Assembly (NCBI RefSeq): GCF_021726515.1
Contig: NZ_JAKKCJ010000002.1
Location: forward strand, 434,001 to 498,000
Length of the DNA: 64,000 bases
Reading direction: 5' to 3'
Source: Vibrio sp. CK2-1
GTDB taxonomy: Bacteria; Pseudomonadota; Gammaproteobacteria; Enterobacterales; Vibrionaceae
Under the pieces are notes generated by a model that was given only the letters and a program-made list of their open reading frames with translations, searched no databases and had not been told where the DNA came from. Shown here piece after piece: positions 9,571-19,175 of this stretch; the stretch's first letter is position 1; each line of letters begins with the position of its first letter. The translations under genes and the position numbers were made by a program.

Positions 9571-9598
9571 AAAAACCCTCACCGAATGGCAAGGGTTT
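9571..9598 (-). terminator. Rho-independent terminator of metK
   Basis: On the minus strand a hairpin (9573-9579 paired with 9592-9598, AAACCCT/AGGGTTT) is followed by a run of T. It sits about 30 bp beyond the metK stop. Confidence 0.85.
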
Positions 9599-9628
9599 GA
9601 AAGTACAGTGTTTTGTTCTAAAGGCTAA

Positions 9629-10780
9629 TTATAAGCCAGCAAATCCACGTAGTGCTTCTGCTTTGTCCGTTGCTTCCCATGGGAATTCTTCACGACCAAA
9701 GTGACCATAAGCAGCGGTTTTCTTGTAGATAGGTTGAAGTAGGTTCAACATTTCTTGTAGGCCGTATGGACGTAAGTCGAAGTGCTGACGAACCGCTTCA
9801 ATGATGATGTCAGATGGTACTTTTTCAGTGCCAAATGTTTCTACCATGATAGAGGTTGGTTCTGCTACGCCGATTGCGTAAGACAATTGAATCTCACAAC
9901 GATCCGCAAGACCAGCTGCTACGATGTTTTTTGCTACGTAACGAGCTGCGTAAGCCGCTGAACGGTCAACTTTTGATGGATCTTTACCAGAGAATGCACC
10001 GCCACCGTGACGAGCTGCGCCGCCGTAGGTATCAACGATGATTTTACGACCGGTAAGGCCACAGTCACCCATTGGGCCACCGATAACAAAACGACCGGTT
10101 GGGTTGATAAAGAATTTAGTTTCTTTATTTAGCCACTCAGAAGGCAGTACAGGTTTGATGATTTCTTCCATTACCGCTTCACGTAGATCCGGTGTAGTAA
10201 TTGAATCACAGTGCTGAGTTGATAGTACAACTGCATCAATACCTACAATCTTGCCTTGATCGTATTGGAAGGTAACTTGAGATTTTGCATCAGGGCGTAA
10301 GAAATCAAGTTTGCCGCTTTTACGTACTTCAGCTTGCTTTTGTACAAGTAGGTGAGAGTAAGTAATTGGGGCAGGCATCAATACTTCTGTTTCGTTACAT
10401 GCATAACCAAACATAATACCTTGGTCGCCAGCGCCTTGATCTTTAGGATCGGCTTTATCAACCCCTTGGTTGATGTCTGGAGATTGTTTACCGATAGTAT
10501 TTAATACTGCGCAAGAATCCGCATCAAAGCCCATATCAGAATGAACATAACCAATTTCACGAACGGTTTCGCGAGTAATTTCTTCAATATCAACCCAAGC
10601 TGAAGTGGTAACTTCGCCGCCAACCATTACCATGCCGGTTTTTACGTAAGTTTCACACGCCACACGTGCTTTAGGATCTTGCTCTAGGATTGCATCCAAT
10701 ACTGCATCAGAAATCTGATCAGCAATTTTATCAGGATGACCTTCAGATACAGATTCTGAAGTAAATAAATGCTTAGCCAT
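9629..10780 (-). CDS. metK: S-adenosylmethionine synthetase
   Basis: Makes SAM from methionine and ATP as a homotetramer. The 383-residue protein (E. coli 384) starts [20 protein letters not shown]. Catalytic His15 and Asp17 lie in GHPDKIAD, the [12 protein letters not shown] hexapeptide region is at about 116, and the glycine-rich P-loop-like [16 protein letters not shown] near residue 260. The longer frame from 10795 is rejected because a GGAG RBS and homology fit the ATG at 10780. The upstream region holds a promoter and MetJ-like box (separate entries), so methionine repression is likely. Confidence 0.98.
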   Translation of the reverse strand: MAKHLFTSESVSEGHPDKIADQISDAVLDAILEQDPKARVACETYVKTGMVMVGGEVTTSAWVDIEEITRETVREIGYVHSDMGFDADSCAVLNTIGKQSPDINQGVDKADPKDQGAGDQGIMFGYACNETEVLMPAPITYSHLLVQKQAEVRKSGKLDFLRPDAKSQVTFQYDQGKIVGIDAVVLSTQHCDSITTPDLREAVMEEIIKPVLPSEWLNKETKFFINPTGRFVIGGPMGDCGLTGRKIIVDTYGGAARHGGGAFSGKDPSKVDRSAAYAARYVAKNIVAAGLADRCEIQLSYAIGVAEPTSIMVETFGTEKVPSDIIIEAVRQHFDLRPYGLQEMLNLLQPIYKKTAAYGHFGREEFPWEATDKAEALRGFAGL

Positions 10781-10840
10781 GTGTGAGTGCTCCACTTTGA
10801 ATCACGCCAATTCATCGCTTGATGAATGCGGTTAAGTTAG

Positions 10841-10885
10841 AAAAGACGCGTTCTTATATAGCCAATGCTATGAATCGCGTCTTTT
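10841..10885 (-). promoter_or_regulatory. Structured inverted repeat in the metK leader
   Basis: A perfect 10-bp inverted repeat (10841-10850 AAAAGACGCG with 10876-10885 CGCGTCTTTT) encloses an inner 5-bp hairpin (10858-10862 with 10867-10871). Read toward metK it ends in UUUU, resembling a terminator or attenuator about 60 nt before the start codon. The AGACG arms also resemble half met boxes. Function is inferred. Confidence 0.55.
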
Positions 10886-10912
10886 AAAAAACAATAAATT
10901 CTGTAGGTGTTT

Positions 10913-10956
10913 CTACATCTAGACGTCTATTCTAGTTTTGATTGGTCGAATTACAA
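10913..10956 (-). promoter_or_regulatory. metK promoter with MetJ-like operator
   Basis: On the minus strand, -35 TTGTAA (10951-10956) and -10 TAGAAT (10929-10934) are separated by 16 bp. Immediately downstream lies a perfect met-box octamer AGACGTCT (10921-10928), beside a poorer 5-of-8 octamer (10913-10920). In enterobacteria and vibrios MetJ with SAM binds tandem met boxes to repress metK; here only one box is perfect. Confidence 0.65.
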
Positions 10957-11043
10957 GCCTTTTTTATCTTTTTGCTATTTAGCTGTCTTAAAAGTGAGAT
11001 AGTAGAGGGAGAGGAAATGTCTATTAATTCACCTTTCTCTCTA

Positions 11044-11071
11044 TTGACGTATTCGATTGCGTTCCCATAAT
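11044..11071 (+). promoter_or_regulatory. Candidate sigma-70 promoter of tkt
   Basis: TTGACG (11044-11049), a 16-bp spacer and CATAAT (11066-11071) form a near-consensus promoter. It would give a leader of about 205 nt before tkt. Confidence 0.55.
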
Positions 11072-11282
11072 GTCGGGCATTGAGGGGAAATAATGTGACA
11101 ATGCTAAAAAAGCAAAAAAAATAACCCCAAAAGAGAAAATATCAAGTGGTTAAAGTTTGCAGTCATGCAGTCGCTTTGCGACAATACCACGCAGAATTTA
11201 AAGTGAGTTGATGTATTCGGCGAGCTTTCCCAACCTTTAATAAATCGCTTATGCACTTTTAATGCACAAATCAGGAGCAGAC

Positions 11283-13277
11283 ATGACGTCTCGTAAAGAT
11301 CTAGCAAATGCAATCCGCGCACTTAGCATGGACGGTGTTCAACAGGCTAATTCAGGCCACCCAGGCGCCCCAATGGGCATGGCCGATATCGCTGAAGTTC
11401 TTTGGCGTGGTCACTTGAATCACAACCCACAAAACCCTGAGTGGTTTGATCGCGACCGTTTCGTGCTTTCAAATGGCCACGGTTCGATGCTGATTTACTC
11501 TTTGCTTCACCTTTCTGGTTATGACCTTCCTCTTTCTGAGCTGAAAAACTTCCGCCAATTGCATTCAAAAACTCCAGGTCACCCTGAGTATGGTTATGCA
11601 CCTGGTGTTGAAACGACTACTGGCCCACTAGGCCAAGGTATCACCAATGCGGTTGGTATGGCGTTAGCTGAAAAAGCATTAGCGGCTCAGTTTAACCGTG
11701 AAGGTCACGATATCGTTGATCACTTTACTTATACATTCCTTGGCGATGGCTGCTTGATGGAAGGTATTTCACACGAAGCGGCTTCTTTAGCAGGTGTGCT
11801 AGGTCTAGGTAAATTGGTTGCATTCTGGGATGACAACGGTATTTCTATCGATGGTCACGTAGAAGGTTGGTTTGCAGACGATACACCTAAGCGTTTTGAA
11901 GCATACGGCTGGCATGTAATTCCTGCTGTTGATGGTCACGATTCTGATGCGATTGAAGCGGCGATTACAGCTGCGAAAGCGGATCCTCGTCCAACGCTTA
12001 TCTGTACTAAAACGGTTATTGGTTTTGGTTCTCCAAACAAAGCGGGCACGCACGACTGTCACGGCGCTCCACTAGGTGCTGACGAAATTACAGCGACTAA
12101 AGCTCAACTAGGCTGGGAACACGGTCCATTTGAAATTCCTTCAGATATCTACGCTGAATGGGATGCCAAAGAAGCCGGCGCAGCAAAAGAAGCGGCTTGG
12201 AATGAAAAGCTGGCTGCTTATGAAGCGGCTTACCCTGAGCTAGCGGCAGAATTCAAACGTCGTATGGCGGGTGATCTTCCTAAAGAATGGGAAGAAAAAG
12301 CAAACGCAATTATTGCTGATCTTCAAGCAAACCCTGCGAACATCGCTTCACGTAAAGCATCTCAAAATGCACTAGAAGCGTTTGGTCAAATGCTTCCTGA
12401 GTTCATGGGCGGCTCTGCTGACCTTGCACCTTCAAACCTAACTATGTGGTCTGGCTCTAAGTCTTTAACGGCTGAAGATGCTTCAGGTAACTACATTCAT
12501 TACGGTGTGCGTGAATTTGGTATGACAGCGGTCATTAATGGTATCGCCCTACACGGTGGTTTCATTCCTTACGGCGCAACATTCCTAATGTTTATGGAAT
12601 ACGCTCGTAACGCAATGCGTATGGCATCATTGATGAAAGTGCAAAACATTCAAGTTTACACACACGATTCAATTGGCCTAGGTGAAGATGGTCCAACTCA
12701 CCAACCGGTTGAGCAAATGGCATCACTTCGTATGACTCCAAATATGAGCACATGGCGTCCATGTGACCAAGTTGAATCTGCAGTAGCATGGAAACTTGCG
12801 ATTGAGCGTAAAGATGCACCTTCGGCGCTGATTTTCTCTCGTCAAAACCTAGCACAACAAGAGCGTAATGCTGAGCAAGTAGCAAACATTGCTAAAGGTG
12901 CTTACATTCTTAAAGATTGCTCTGGTAAGCCAGAGTTAATCTTGATTGCTACGGGTTCTGAAGTTGAACTAGCGGTTGAAGCGGCAGCGCAACTTTCTGC
13001 TGAAGGTAAGCAAGTACGTGTGGTTTCTATGCCATCGACTGATGCATTCGACAAGCAAGACGCGGCTTACCGTGAATCTGTACTACCATCTGACGTAACG
13101 GCTCGTATCGCTATTGAAGCGGGTATTGCGGATTACTGGTTCAAGTACGTTGGCCTAGATGGTCGTATCATCGGTATGACAACATTTGGTGAGTCTGCAC
13201 CAGCAGGTGAACTATTTAAAATGTTCGGCTTTACGGTTGAAAACGTAGTAGAAACTGCGAAAGAGTTAATTGCTTAA
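11283..13277 (+). CDS. tkt: Transketolase
   Basis: Thiamine-diphosphate enzyme that moves two-carbon units between sugar phosphates, linking the pentose phosphate pathway to glycolysis. The 664-residue protein (E. coli TktA 663) starts [20 protein letters not shown]. It shows [12 protein letters not shown] with the catalytic His, the ThDP motif [13 protein letters not shown] (about 155) and the Pyr-domain [14 protein letters not shown]. The start at 11283 has an AGGAG RBS; an upstream in-frame ATG at 11262 is rejected. A strong terminator follows. Confidence 0.98.
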   Translation: MTSRKDLANAIRALSMDGVQQANSGHPGAPMGMADIAEVLWRGHLNHNPQNPEWFDRDRFVLSNGHGSMLIYSLLHLSGYDLPLSELKNFRQLHSKTPGHPEYGYAPGVETTTGPLGQGITNAVGMALAEKALAAQFNREGHDIVDHFTYTFLGDGCLMEGISHEAASLAGVLGLGKLVAFWDDNGISIDGHVEGWFADDTPKRFEAYGWHVIPAVDGHDSDAIEAAITAAKADPRPTLICTKTVIGFGSPNKAGTHDCHGAPLGADEITATKAQLGWEHGPFEIPSDIYAEWDAKEAGAAKEAAWNEKLAAYEAAYPELAAEFKRRMAGDLPKEWEEKANAIIADLQANPANIASRKASQNALEAFGQMLPEFMGGSADLAPSNLTMWSGSKSLTAEDASGNYIHYGVREFGMTAVINGIALHGGFIPYGATFLMFMEYARNAMRMASLMKVQNIQVYTHDSIGLGEDGPTHQPVEQMASLRMTPNMSTWRPCDQVESAVAWKLAIERKDAPSALIFSRQNLAQQERNAEQVANIAKGAYILKDCSGKPELILIATGSEVELAVEAAAQLSAEGKQVRVVSMPSTDAFDKQDAAYRESVLPSDVTARIAIEAGIADYWFKYVGLDGRIIGMTTFGESAPAGELFKMFGFTVENVVETAKELIA

Positions 13278-13307
13278 TCCTTTTGAATTAAAGTAATTGC
13301 AAGATGA

Positions 13308-13335
13308 AAGCCGGGCATGATTGCTCGGCTTTTTT
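13308..13335 (+). terminator. Rho-independent terminator of tkt
   Basis: Hairpin AAGCCGGGC / GCTCGGCTT followed by a T run, 30 bp after the tkt stop. Confidence 0.88.
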
Positions 13336-13398
13336 AATGCGTATTAAAAGGCGATGAGGTAACATACTGCCACTTTAGATTGATGCCACGGAATGATT

Positions 13399-14442
13399 AT
13401 GCTCAGAATTGCTATTAATGGATTTGGTCGAATTGGACGCAGTGTATTGCGCGCTTTATATGAAAGTGGCAAAAATCAGTCGATTCAAGTAGTAGCAATT
13501 AATGAATTGGCCGAACCGGAAGGCATGGCGCACCTACTGCAATATGATTCAAGCCATGGTCGTTTCTTCAAAAAAGTGACTCATGATCAAGAACATCTTT
13601 TAATTCATCACAACGATAAGGTCGAACCGGGTTTTGACTCGATTCGTATATTGCACCTCTCAGATGCCAAGCTTCTGCCTTGGAAAGATTTAAATGCCGA
13701 TATCGTTTTAGATTGTACAGGTAAGTTTGGCTCTCAAGCCGATGGCCAATTGCATATTCAAGCTGGAGCAAAACGAGTGTTGTTTTCTCACCCCGGCGGT
13801 AATGATGTCGATAACACCATTATCTACGGTGTGAATCACGAAACACTGACGGCTGAGCATCATGTGGTATCAAATGGCTCTTGTACCACTAACTGTATTA
13901 TTCCGGTGATCAAAGCGCTGGATGATAGCTTTGGTATTGAATCGGGCACCATTACCACCATTCACTCATCAATGAACGATCAGCAAGTGATTGATGCTTA
14001 TCACTCGGATTTACGCCGTTCTCGAGCGGCCAGCCAATCTATCATTCCGGTTGATACTAAGCTTCATTTAGGCATCGCCAGAATTTACCCAAAATTTGCT
14101 GATAAATTTGAAGCAATTTCAGTTCGAGTGCCTACAATTAATGTCACAGCGATGGATTTAAGTGTCACAGTTCACAAAAATGTCGATGTTAATGACGTAA
14201 ATCAATCTATCGTGGAAGCATCTCGTTGTACATTGGACGGCATATTGGATTACACCGAAGCGCCTTTGGTTTCGATTGATTTCAATCATGACTCGCACAG
14301 TGCGATTGTGGATGGTTCGCAAACTCGCGTCAGTAATCATCGCTTAGTAAAAATGTTAGTGTGGTGTGATAACGAGTGGGGCTTTGCCAACCGAATGCTC
14401 GATACCGCATTAACAATGGGTTCAATGCTTGACTCAAAATAA
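13399..14442 (+). CDS. epd: Erythrose-4-phosphate dehydrogenase
   Basis: GAPDH-like enzyme that oxidises erythrose 4-phosphate to erythronate 4-phosphate with NAD, feeding pyridoxal phosphate synthesis. From the ATG at 13399 the protein starts [20 protein letters not shown], a Rossmann motif. The active-site segment SNGSCTTNC has catalytic Cys162, followed by [17 protein letters not shown] and [15 protein letters not shown]. It is closer to Epd than to GapA in both length and the SMNDQQ segment. The epd-pgk-fbaA order is conserved in enterics. Confidence 0.95.
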   Translation: MLRIAINGFGRIGRSVLRALYESGKNQSIQVVAINELAEPEGMAHLLQYDSSHGRFFKKVTHDQEHLLIHHNDKVEPGFDSIRILHLSDAKLLPWKDLNADIVLDCTGKFGSQADGQLHIQAGAKRVLFSHPGGNDVDNTIIYGVNHETLTAEHHVVSNGSCTTNCIIPVIKALDDSFGIESGTITTIHSSMNDQQVIDAYHSDLRRSRAASQSIIPVDTKLHLGIARIYPKFADKFEAISVRVPTINVTAMDLSVTVHKNVDVNDVNQSIVEASRCTLDGILDYTEAPLVSIDFNHDSHSAIVDGSQTRVSNHRLVKMLVWCDNEWGFANRMLDTALTMGSMLDSK

Positions 14443-14480
14443 GATTGACTAAATTTACGGTTGTGACGAATAAATAGTCG

Positions 14481-14511
14481 ATTTATTATTTTTTAGCTTG
14501 AAATAATAAAT
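14481..14511. promoter_or_regulatory. AT-rich perfect stem in the epd-pgk spacer
   Basis: An 11-bp perfect stem (14481-14491 with 14501-14511) closes a 9-nt loop 40 bp after the epd stop. It could be a weak terminator, an RNA-processing site or the start of a structured pgk leader. More short palindromes follow up to about 14600. Confidence 0.4.
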
Positions 14512-14686
14512 GGTCGCCCCCAGTATATTGGGTAATGAAATGATTAGCCCTGTTCGGTTTACAGGAAGGCGATTTAGTCGCTAAGCTAGATAGAAATTGC
14601 TAGATAAGAAATTTGATCATTGGGCACTATGCCGGATGGTAATGGTTTAAATATTTTTAATTTCACTAACATTGAGAGGACAAATA

Positions 14687-15850
14687 ATGTCTGTAATCAA
14701 GATGACTGACCTGGATCTTGCAGGTAAACGTGTATTCATTCGTGCTGACCTAAACGTGCCAGTAAAAGACGGTAAAGTAACTTCAGATGCTCGTATCTTA
14801 GCGTCTTTACCAACGATCAAAACTTGCCTAGAAGCTGGCGCAAAAGTAATGGTGACTTCTCACCTAGGTCGCCCAACTGAAGGTGAATACAACGAAGAGT
14901 TCTCTCTTGCTCCTGTCGTTAACTACTTAAACGACGCATTAGATTGTGACGTTAAACTAGCAAAAGATTACCTAGACGGTATCGAATTAAATGCTGGTGA
15001 GCTTGTTGTTCTTGAAAACGTTCGCTTTAACAAAGGCGAGAAGAAAAACGAAGAAGAGCTATCTAAAAAATACGCAGCACTTTGTGACGTATTCGTAATG
15101 GATGCATTTGGTACGGCTCACCGTGCTCAAGCATCGACTCACGGTGTTGGTATGAATGCTCCAATCGCTTGTGCGGGTCCTTTACTTGCTGCTGAACTTG
15201 AAGCACTAGGCAAAGCAATGGATAACCCAGAGCGTCCGCTAGTTGCTATCGTTGGTGGTTCTAAAGTTTCTACTAAACTAACCGTACTTGAGTCTTTATC
15301 TAAAATCGCTGACCAACTAGTAGTTGGTGGTGGTATTGCCAATACTTTCATTGCAGCTGAAGGCCACAATGTTGGTAAATCTCTATACGAAGCTGATCTA
15401 GTAGATACTGCTAAAAAATTAATGAAAGATTGTGCAATTCCAGTTGCGACTGATGTTGCCTGTGCAAAAGCGTTTGATGAAAATGCGGAAGCTGAAATCA
15501 AGAATGTTGCTGACGTTCAAGACGACGACATGATTTTTGACCTTGGCCCTGAATCAACAAAAGTACTTGCAGACATCATCATGAATGCAAAAACAATTCT
15601 TTGGAATGGCCCTGTTGGCGTATTTGAATTCAAAAACTTTGAAGCAGGTACAGCGGGTATTTCTAAAGCAATTGCAGAATCAGCTGGTTTCTCTGTTGCA
15701 GGCGGCGGTGACACGCTAGCGGCTATCGACAAGTTTGGCATTAAAGCTGACGTATCTTACATCTCAACGGGTGGCGGTGCTTTCCTTGAGTTTGTAGAAG
15801 GTAAAGTATTACCTGCAGTTGCAATGCTTGAAGAGCGTGCAAAAGCTTAA
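14687..15850 (+). CDS. pgk: Phosphoglycerate kinase
   Basis: Transfers phosphate from 1,3-bisphosphoglycerate to ADP in glycolysis. The 387-residue protein equals E. coli Pgk in length. It starts [25 protein letters not shown] and contains the substrate-binding TSHLGRP, the C-domain [23 protein letters not shown], and the nucleotide-binding [13 protein letters not shown] near the end. The upstream in-frame ATG at 14672 is rejected in favour of 14687 behind a GAGAGGA RBS. Codon use is strongly biased, as expected for a highly expressed gene. Confidence 0.98.
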   Translation: MSVIKMTDLDLAGKRVFIRADLNVPVKDGKVTSDARILASLPTIKTCLEAGAKVMVTSHLGRPTEGEYNEEFSLAPVVNYLNDALDCDVKLAKDYLDGIELNAGELVVLENVRFNKGEKKNEEELSKKYAALCDVFVMDAFGTAHRAQASTHGVGMNAPIACAGPLLAAELEALGKAMDNPERPLVAIVGGSKVSTKLTVLESLSKIADQLVVGGGIANTFIAAEGHNVGKSLYEADLVDTAKKLMKDCAIPVATDVACAKAFDENAEAEIKNVADVQDDDMIFDLGPESTKVLADIIMNAKTILWNGPVGVFEFKNFEAGTAGISKAIAESAGFSVAGGGDTLAAIDKFGIKADVSYISTGGGAFLEFVEGKVLPAVAMLEERAKA

Positions 15851-15861
15851 TGTTTGAAAAT

Positions 15862-15889
15862 AAGGCGGGAGAAAATTCTCGCCTTTTTT
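15862..15889 (+). terminator. Rho-independent terminator of pgk
   Basis: AAGGCG / CGCCTT stem with inner GAGAA/TTCTC alternative pairing, followed by TTTTT. Confidence 0.82.
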
Positions 15890-16043
15890 ACGTTTGTAGA
15901 TTTTTATCTGTTGCGTAGATCACACTATGTGAATTGAAGCGGTTTGTTGCTACAATGCTCCCGTTATCAAGCAAACGTTTATTTAATTAACGATTTCGTT
16001 CTTTGAACGGGATTTTAAACGATAGAAAAATAGGACTAAACCC

Positions 16044-17120
16044 ATGTCTAAGATCTTCGATTTTGTAAAACCTGGTGTTATCTCTGGTGATGACGTACAG
16101 AAAGTTTTTGAAGTAGCAAAAGAAAACAAATTTGCTCTTCCTGCAGTTAACGTTGTTAACACTGACTCTGTAAACGCAGTACTAGAAGCAGCAGCAAAAG
16201 TAAAAGCTCCTGTAATCGTTCAGTTCTCTAACGGCGGCGCTGCTTTCTTTGCTGGTAAAGGCGTTAAGCTTGAAGGCCAAGGTGCACAAATCCTAGGTGC
16301 AGTTGCTGGTGCGAAATACGTACACGCTGTTGCTGAAACTTACGGTGTACCTGTGATCCTTCACACTGACCACGCTGCTAAGAAACTTCTTCCTTGGATC
16401 GACGGTCTACTAGACGCAGGTGAAAAACACTTCGCTGAAACTGGTAAGCCTCTATTCTCTTCTCACATGCTAGACCTTTCTGAAGAGTCTCTAGAAGAGA
16501 ACGTTGAAACATGTGCTAAGTACCTAGAGCGCATGGCTAAAATGAACATGACTATCGAAATCGAACTAGGTTGTACTGGTGGTGAAGAAGATGGCGTTGA
16601 TAACTCTGATATGGACGCATCTGAGCTTTACACTTCTCCAGAAGACGTTGCATACGCATACGAGAAACTAAGCGCAGTAAGCCCACGTTTCACTATCGCT
16701 GCATCTTTCGGTAACGTACACGGTGTTTACCAAGCGGGTAACGTTGTTCTTACTCCAACTATCCTACGTGATTCACAAGCGCACGTTTCTGAGAAATTTG
16801 GCCTACCAGCTAACTCTCTAAACTTCGTATTCCACGGTGGTTCTGGTTCTTCTGAAGCTGAAATCCAAGAGTCAATCGGCTACGGTGTTATCAAAATGAA
16901 CATCGATACTGATACTCAGTGGGCATGTTGGGATGGCGTTCGTGCATACGAAGCTGAAAATCACGATTACCTACAAGGTCAAATCGGTAACCCAACTGGC
17001 GAATCTGCGCCAAACAAAAAATACTACGATCCTCGCGTATGGCTACGTGCTGGTCAAGCGTCTATGGTTGCACGTCTTGAAAAAGCGTTCGCTGACCTTA
17101 ACGCTATCGACGTACTATAA
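16044..17120 (+). CDS. fbaA: Class II fructose-bisphosphate aldolase
   Basis: Zinc-dependent aldolase interconverting fructose 1,6-bisphosphate with dihydroxyacetone phosphate and glyceraldehyde 3-phosphate. The 358-residue protein starts MSKIFDFVKPGVISGDDVQ. It has the zinc/catalytic segment VILHTDHAAKKLLPW, the ELGCTGGEEDGVDN glutamate-rich motif, FVFHGGSGSS and GVIKMNIDTDTQ. Codon use is highly biased, as in eno and pgk. It follows pgk after a terminator, so it has its own promoter in the 193-bp gap. Confidence 0.98.
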   Translation: MSKIFDFVKPGVISGDDVQKVFEVAKENKFALPAVNVVNTDSVNAVLEAAAKVKAPVIVQFSNGGAAFFAGKGVKLEGQGAQILGAVAGAKYVHAVAETYGVPVILHTDHAAKKLLPWIDGLLDAGEKHFAETGKPLFSSHMLDLSEESLEENVETCAKYLERMAKMNMTIEIELGCTGGEEDGVDNSDMDASELYTSPEDVAYAYEKLSAVSPRFTIAASFGNVHGVYQAGNVVLTPTILRDSQAHVSEKFGLPANSLNFVFHGGSGSSEAEIQESIGYGVIKMNIDTDTQWACWDGVRAYEAENHDYLQGQIGNPTGESAPNKKYYDPRVWLRAGQASMVARLEKAFADLNAIDVL

Positions 17121-17144
17121 TTCGTCTTTAATAAGTGTTTGACA

Positions 17145-17176
17145 AAAACCTCGCATAAAAATGCGAGGTTTTTTTT
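17145..17176 (+). terminator. Rho-independent terminator of fbaA
   Basis: Perfect 12-bp stem (17145-17156 with 17161-17172) with a 4-nt AAAA loop and a T run. Confidence 0.92.
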
Positions 17177-17369
17177 ATCTATGGATCAAGGATTAGTAAA
17201 AGTCTCATCTAATTAAATTATGTAGTTATGAAAGTGGCATTGTTCTTAACAAATCATTTTCATTCGTAGGTAAACTCTTATATATTTACAGAGTTACTAT
17301 CAGTTAATTATCACTGTTTTAGTAAGTCCCTTTTTGGTTATAACCTTTTATATTTATAAGGAAATCATT

Positions 17370-18242
17370 ATGTCTGCAGAAGATGTAGTAAAAGAGCAAG
17401 TAGAACAAGCGGCACACATTGTTCCTGAAGCTGGTAAATGGTTAGAAAGCCATTCAGAACTTCTTATCCAGTATGGTGTAAATATCATTTCCGCCATTCT
17501 TATTCTTTTTATCGGTAATATTATCGTTAAAATGATCAGCAACAGCGTATCTAAAGTTCTTGAAAAGAAAAAAATGGACCAAGCGGTTGTTCATTTCGTT
17601 GGTTCGCTAGTTCGCTATGTTCTATTCGTTATTGTTCTTATTGCAGCGTTAGGTAAAGTTGGCGTACAAACAGCTTCTGTCGTAGCGGTTATAGGTGCGG
17701 CTGGTTTAGCGGTTGGTTTAGCTCTACAAGGCTCTCTTGCTAACTTTGCAGCAGGTGTATTGATTGTGGCATTCCGCCCATTCAAAGCTGGTGACTACGT
17801 TGAAATTGGTGGTGTTGCAGGTAGTGTTGAGTCTATCCAAATTTTCCAAACCGTATTAACCACTCCTGATAACAAAATGATCGTTGTTCCAAACGGCAGC
17901 GTGATTGGTGGTGCGATTGTCAACTACTCTCGCCACGCAACTCGTCGTATTGACTATGTTATCGGTGTTTCTTACAAAGCTGATTTGAAGAAAACCAAAG
18001 ATGTGATTACTCGTGTATTAGAATCAGAGAAACGCGTACTTCAAACTCCAGCGCCAACTGTTGGTGTCGTTGCATTAGCGGATTCATCAGTAAACTTCGT
18101 GGTACGTCCATGGGTTAAAACTGCAGACTACTGGGATGTATATTTCGATTTGCTACAAGCGATTAAAGAAGAGCTTGATGCTGAAGGTATCGAAATCCCA
18201 TTCCCACAAATGGATGTACACTTAAACAAGCTAGAAGGTTAA
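17370..18242 (+). CDS. mscS: Small-conductance mechanosensitive channel MscS
   Basis: Homoheptameric inner-membrane channel that opens under membrane tension and protects against hypo-osmotic shock. The 290-residue protein (E. coli 286) has three transmembrane helices. The pore-lining TM3 is glycine/alanine-rich (GAAGLAVGLALQGSLANFAA), followed by the beta domain with FRPFKAGDYVEIGGVAGSVE and a C-terminal IPFPQMDVHL. Start at 17370 (MSAEDVVKEQ) behind an AAGGA RBS; the upstream frame to 17334 is rejected. It lies beside fbaA as in E. coli, without argO next to it. Confidence 0.96.
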   Translation: MSAEDVVKEQVEQAAHIVPEAGKWLESHSELLIQYGVNIISAILILFIGNIIVKMISNSVSKVLEKKKMDQAVVHFVGSLVRYVLFVIVLIAALGKVGVQTASVVAVIGAAGLAVGLALQGSLANFAAGVLIVAFRPFKAGDYVEIGGVAGSVESIQIFQTVLTTPDNKMIVVPNGSVIGGAIVNYSRHATRRIDYVIGVSYKADLKKTKDVITRVLESEKRVLQTPAPTVGVVALADSSVNFVVRPWVKTADYWDVYFDLLQAIKEELDAEGIEIPFPQMDVHLNKLEG

Positions 18243-18266
18243 TTTTCAGCTTAGTGTAAATTATTG

Positions 18267-18294
18267 AAAAAAGGCGCCTAGTGCGCCTTTTTTA
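18267..18294 (+). terminator. Rho-independent terminator of mscS
   Basis: AAAAAAGGCGC / GCGCCTTTTTT perfect stem with a CTAGT loop and T run. Confidence 0.9.
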
Positions 18295-18349
18295 TTGCTA
18301 GAGTATTGTGAATTGAATATATAACGAATTCCACATTTTAGAGGTTGTT

Positions 18350-19066
18350 ATGAAAAGAGTAAGTACACAGTTTCTTTCATTCACTACGCTTTGTTTGTCA
18401 TTGCTGGTGGCGACACCTGCCGCGATGGCTAATGATATTAATGTGCCGACACTATCGACAACTGGTTATGGGGAAGTGATTGCAAAGCCTGATATAGCTG
18501 AGTTTTCCGTCGCGATTCAAGCGGATAGAAGCCAAGCGAAACAAGCCAAAGCCGCAGTCGATAAAGTAGTTGAAACCTTTATCGCCTCTTTAACAAAATC
18601 GGGCATGGCACGTAAATCGATTGTAAGTAGTCACTTACAGTTATCGCCTCAATATAACTACCCGAAAGATGGTAAGCCTGTTCTCAATGGTTATCGAGCG
18701 GTACGTGACATTACCGTGACGGTGGAGCAATTAGATAAACTGAATACTTATCTCGATCTGGCGCTACAAAGTGGGGTGAATCGAGTTAACAACATTAATC
18801 TAAAAGTGAAAGATGAAACTCAGTATAAGCAGCAAGCTCGCCAAGCTGCGATTGCAGACGCTAAGCAAAAAGCTCAGCAGTTAGCGAAAGGCTTTGATAG
18901 TGAGTTAGATGGCGTATGGTCGATTGTGTATCGTAGTAACTCGATTCGCCCCGTTATGATGGCAAAAGCGGTGGCAATGGAATCTCGCGCTGCCGATCAA
19001 GGTTATCAAGATGAAGAGATGACAATCAGCGATCAAGTGGATGTGATTTTTAAATTGAAAAATTAA
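18350..19066 (+). CDS. yggE: SIMPL domain protein, YggE-like
   Basis: Exported SIMPL (DUF541) protein of 238 residues. In E. coli, YggE is linked to tolerance of oxidative stress; its mechanism is unknown. The first 27 residues form a signal peptide ending ATPAAMA. Next comes the family start PTLSTTGYGEVIAKPDIAEFSV and the internal YRAVRDITVTV and ARQAAIADAKQKAQQLA segments. A leucine-rich hydrophobic core and small-residue cleavage site support periplasmic location. It has its own terminator, convergent with serA. Confidence 0.9.
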   Translation: MKRVSTQFLSFTTLCLSLLVATPAAMANDINVPTLSTTGYGEVIAKPDIAEFSVAIQADRSQAKQAKAAVDKVVETFIASLTKSGMARKSIVSSHLQLSPQYNYPKDGKPVLNGYRAVRDITVTVEQLDKLNTYLDLALQSGVNRVNNINLKVKDETQYKQQARQAAIADAKQKAQQLAKGFDSELDGVWSIVYRSNSIRPVMMAKAVAMESRAADQGYQDEEMTISDQVDVIFKLKN

Positions 19067-19105
19067 TGGGTATTTACTTAGCAAGTAGTTGAGTAAACAC
19101 AAATA

Positions 19106-19140
19106 AAAACAGCGACCTTATAATAGGTCGCTGTTTTGTT
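19106..19140. terminator. Bidirectional terminator between yggE and serA
   Basis: Perfect 13-bp stem (19106-19118 with 19125-19137) with T-rich sequence on the plus side; it serves the convergent genes. Confidence 0.88.
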
Positions 19141-19175
19141 TTTATAGAAGCTACAAAATATAGAAGCTACAAAAA

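Larger units (their letters stand above)
10781..11282. other. Divergent intergenic region metK / tkt
   Basis: This 502-bp gap carries the metK leader inverted repeat, the MetJ-like box and metK promoter, and the tkt promoter (separate entries). The tkt leader has a small GTCGC/GCGAC hairpin near 11169-11181. A 72-codon frame on the minus strand (11104-11322) has no RBS or recognisable sequence and is not called. Confidence 0.7.

Noticed and set aside
9477-9704. Plus-strand frame after the DUF2189 gene
   Set aside because: It crosses the metK terminator and the metK 3' end antisense.
11104-11322. 72-codon minus-strand frame upstream of tkt
   Set aside because: No RBS or similarity; it covers the tkt leader and start.
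15929-15945. CRP-like sequence upstream of fbaA
   Set aside because: The half sites are in the wrong order (TCACA then TGTGA), so it does not match the CRP consensus.
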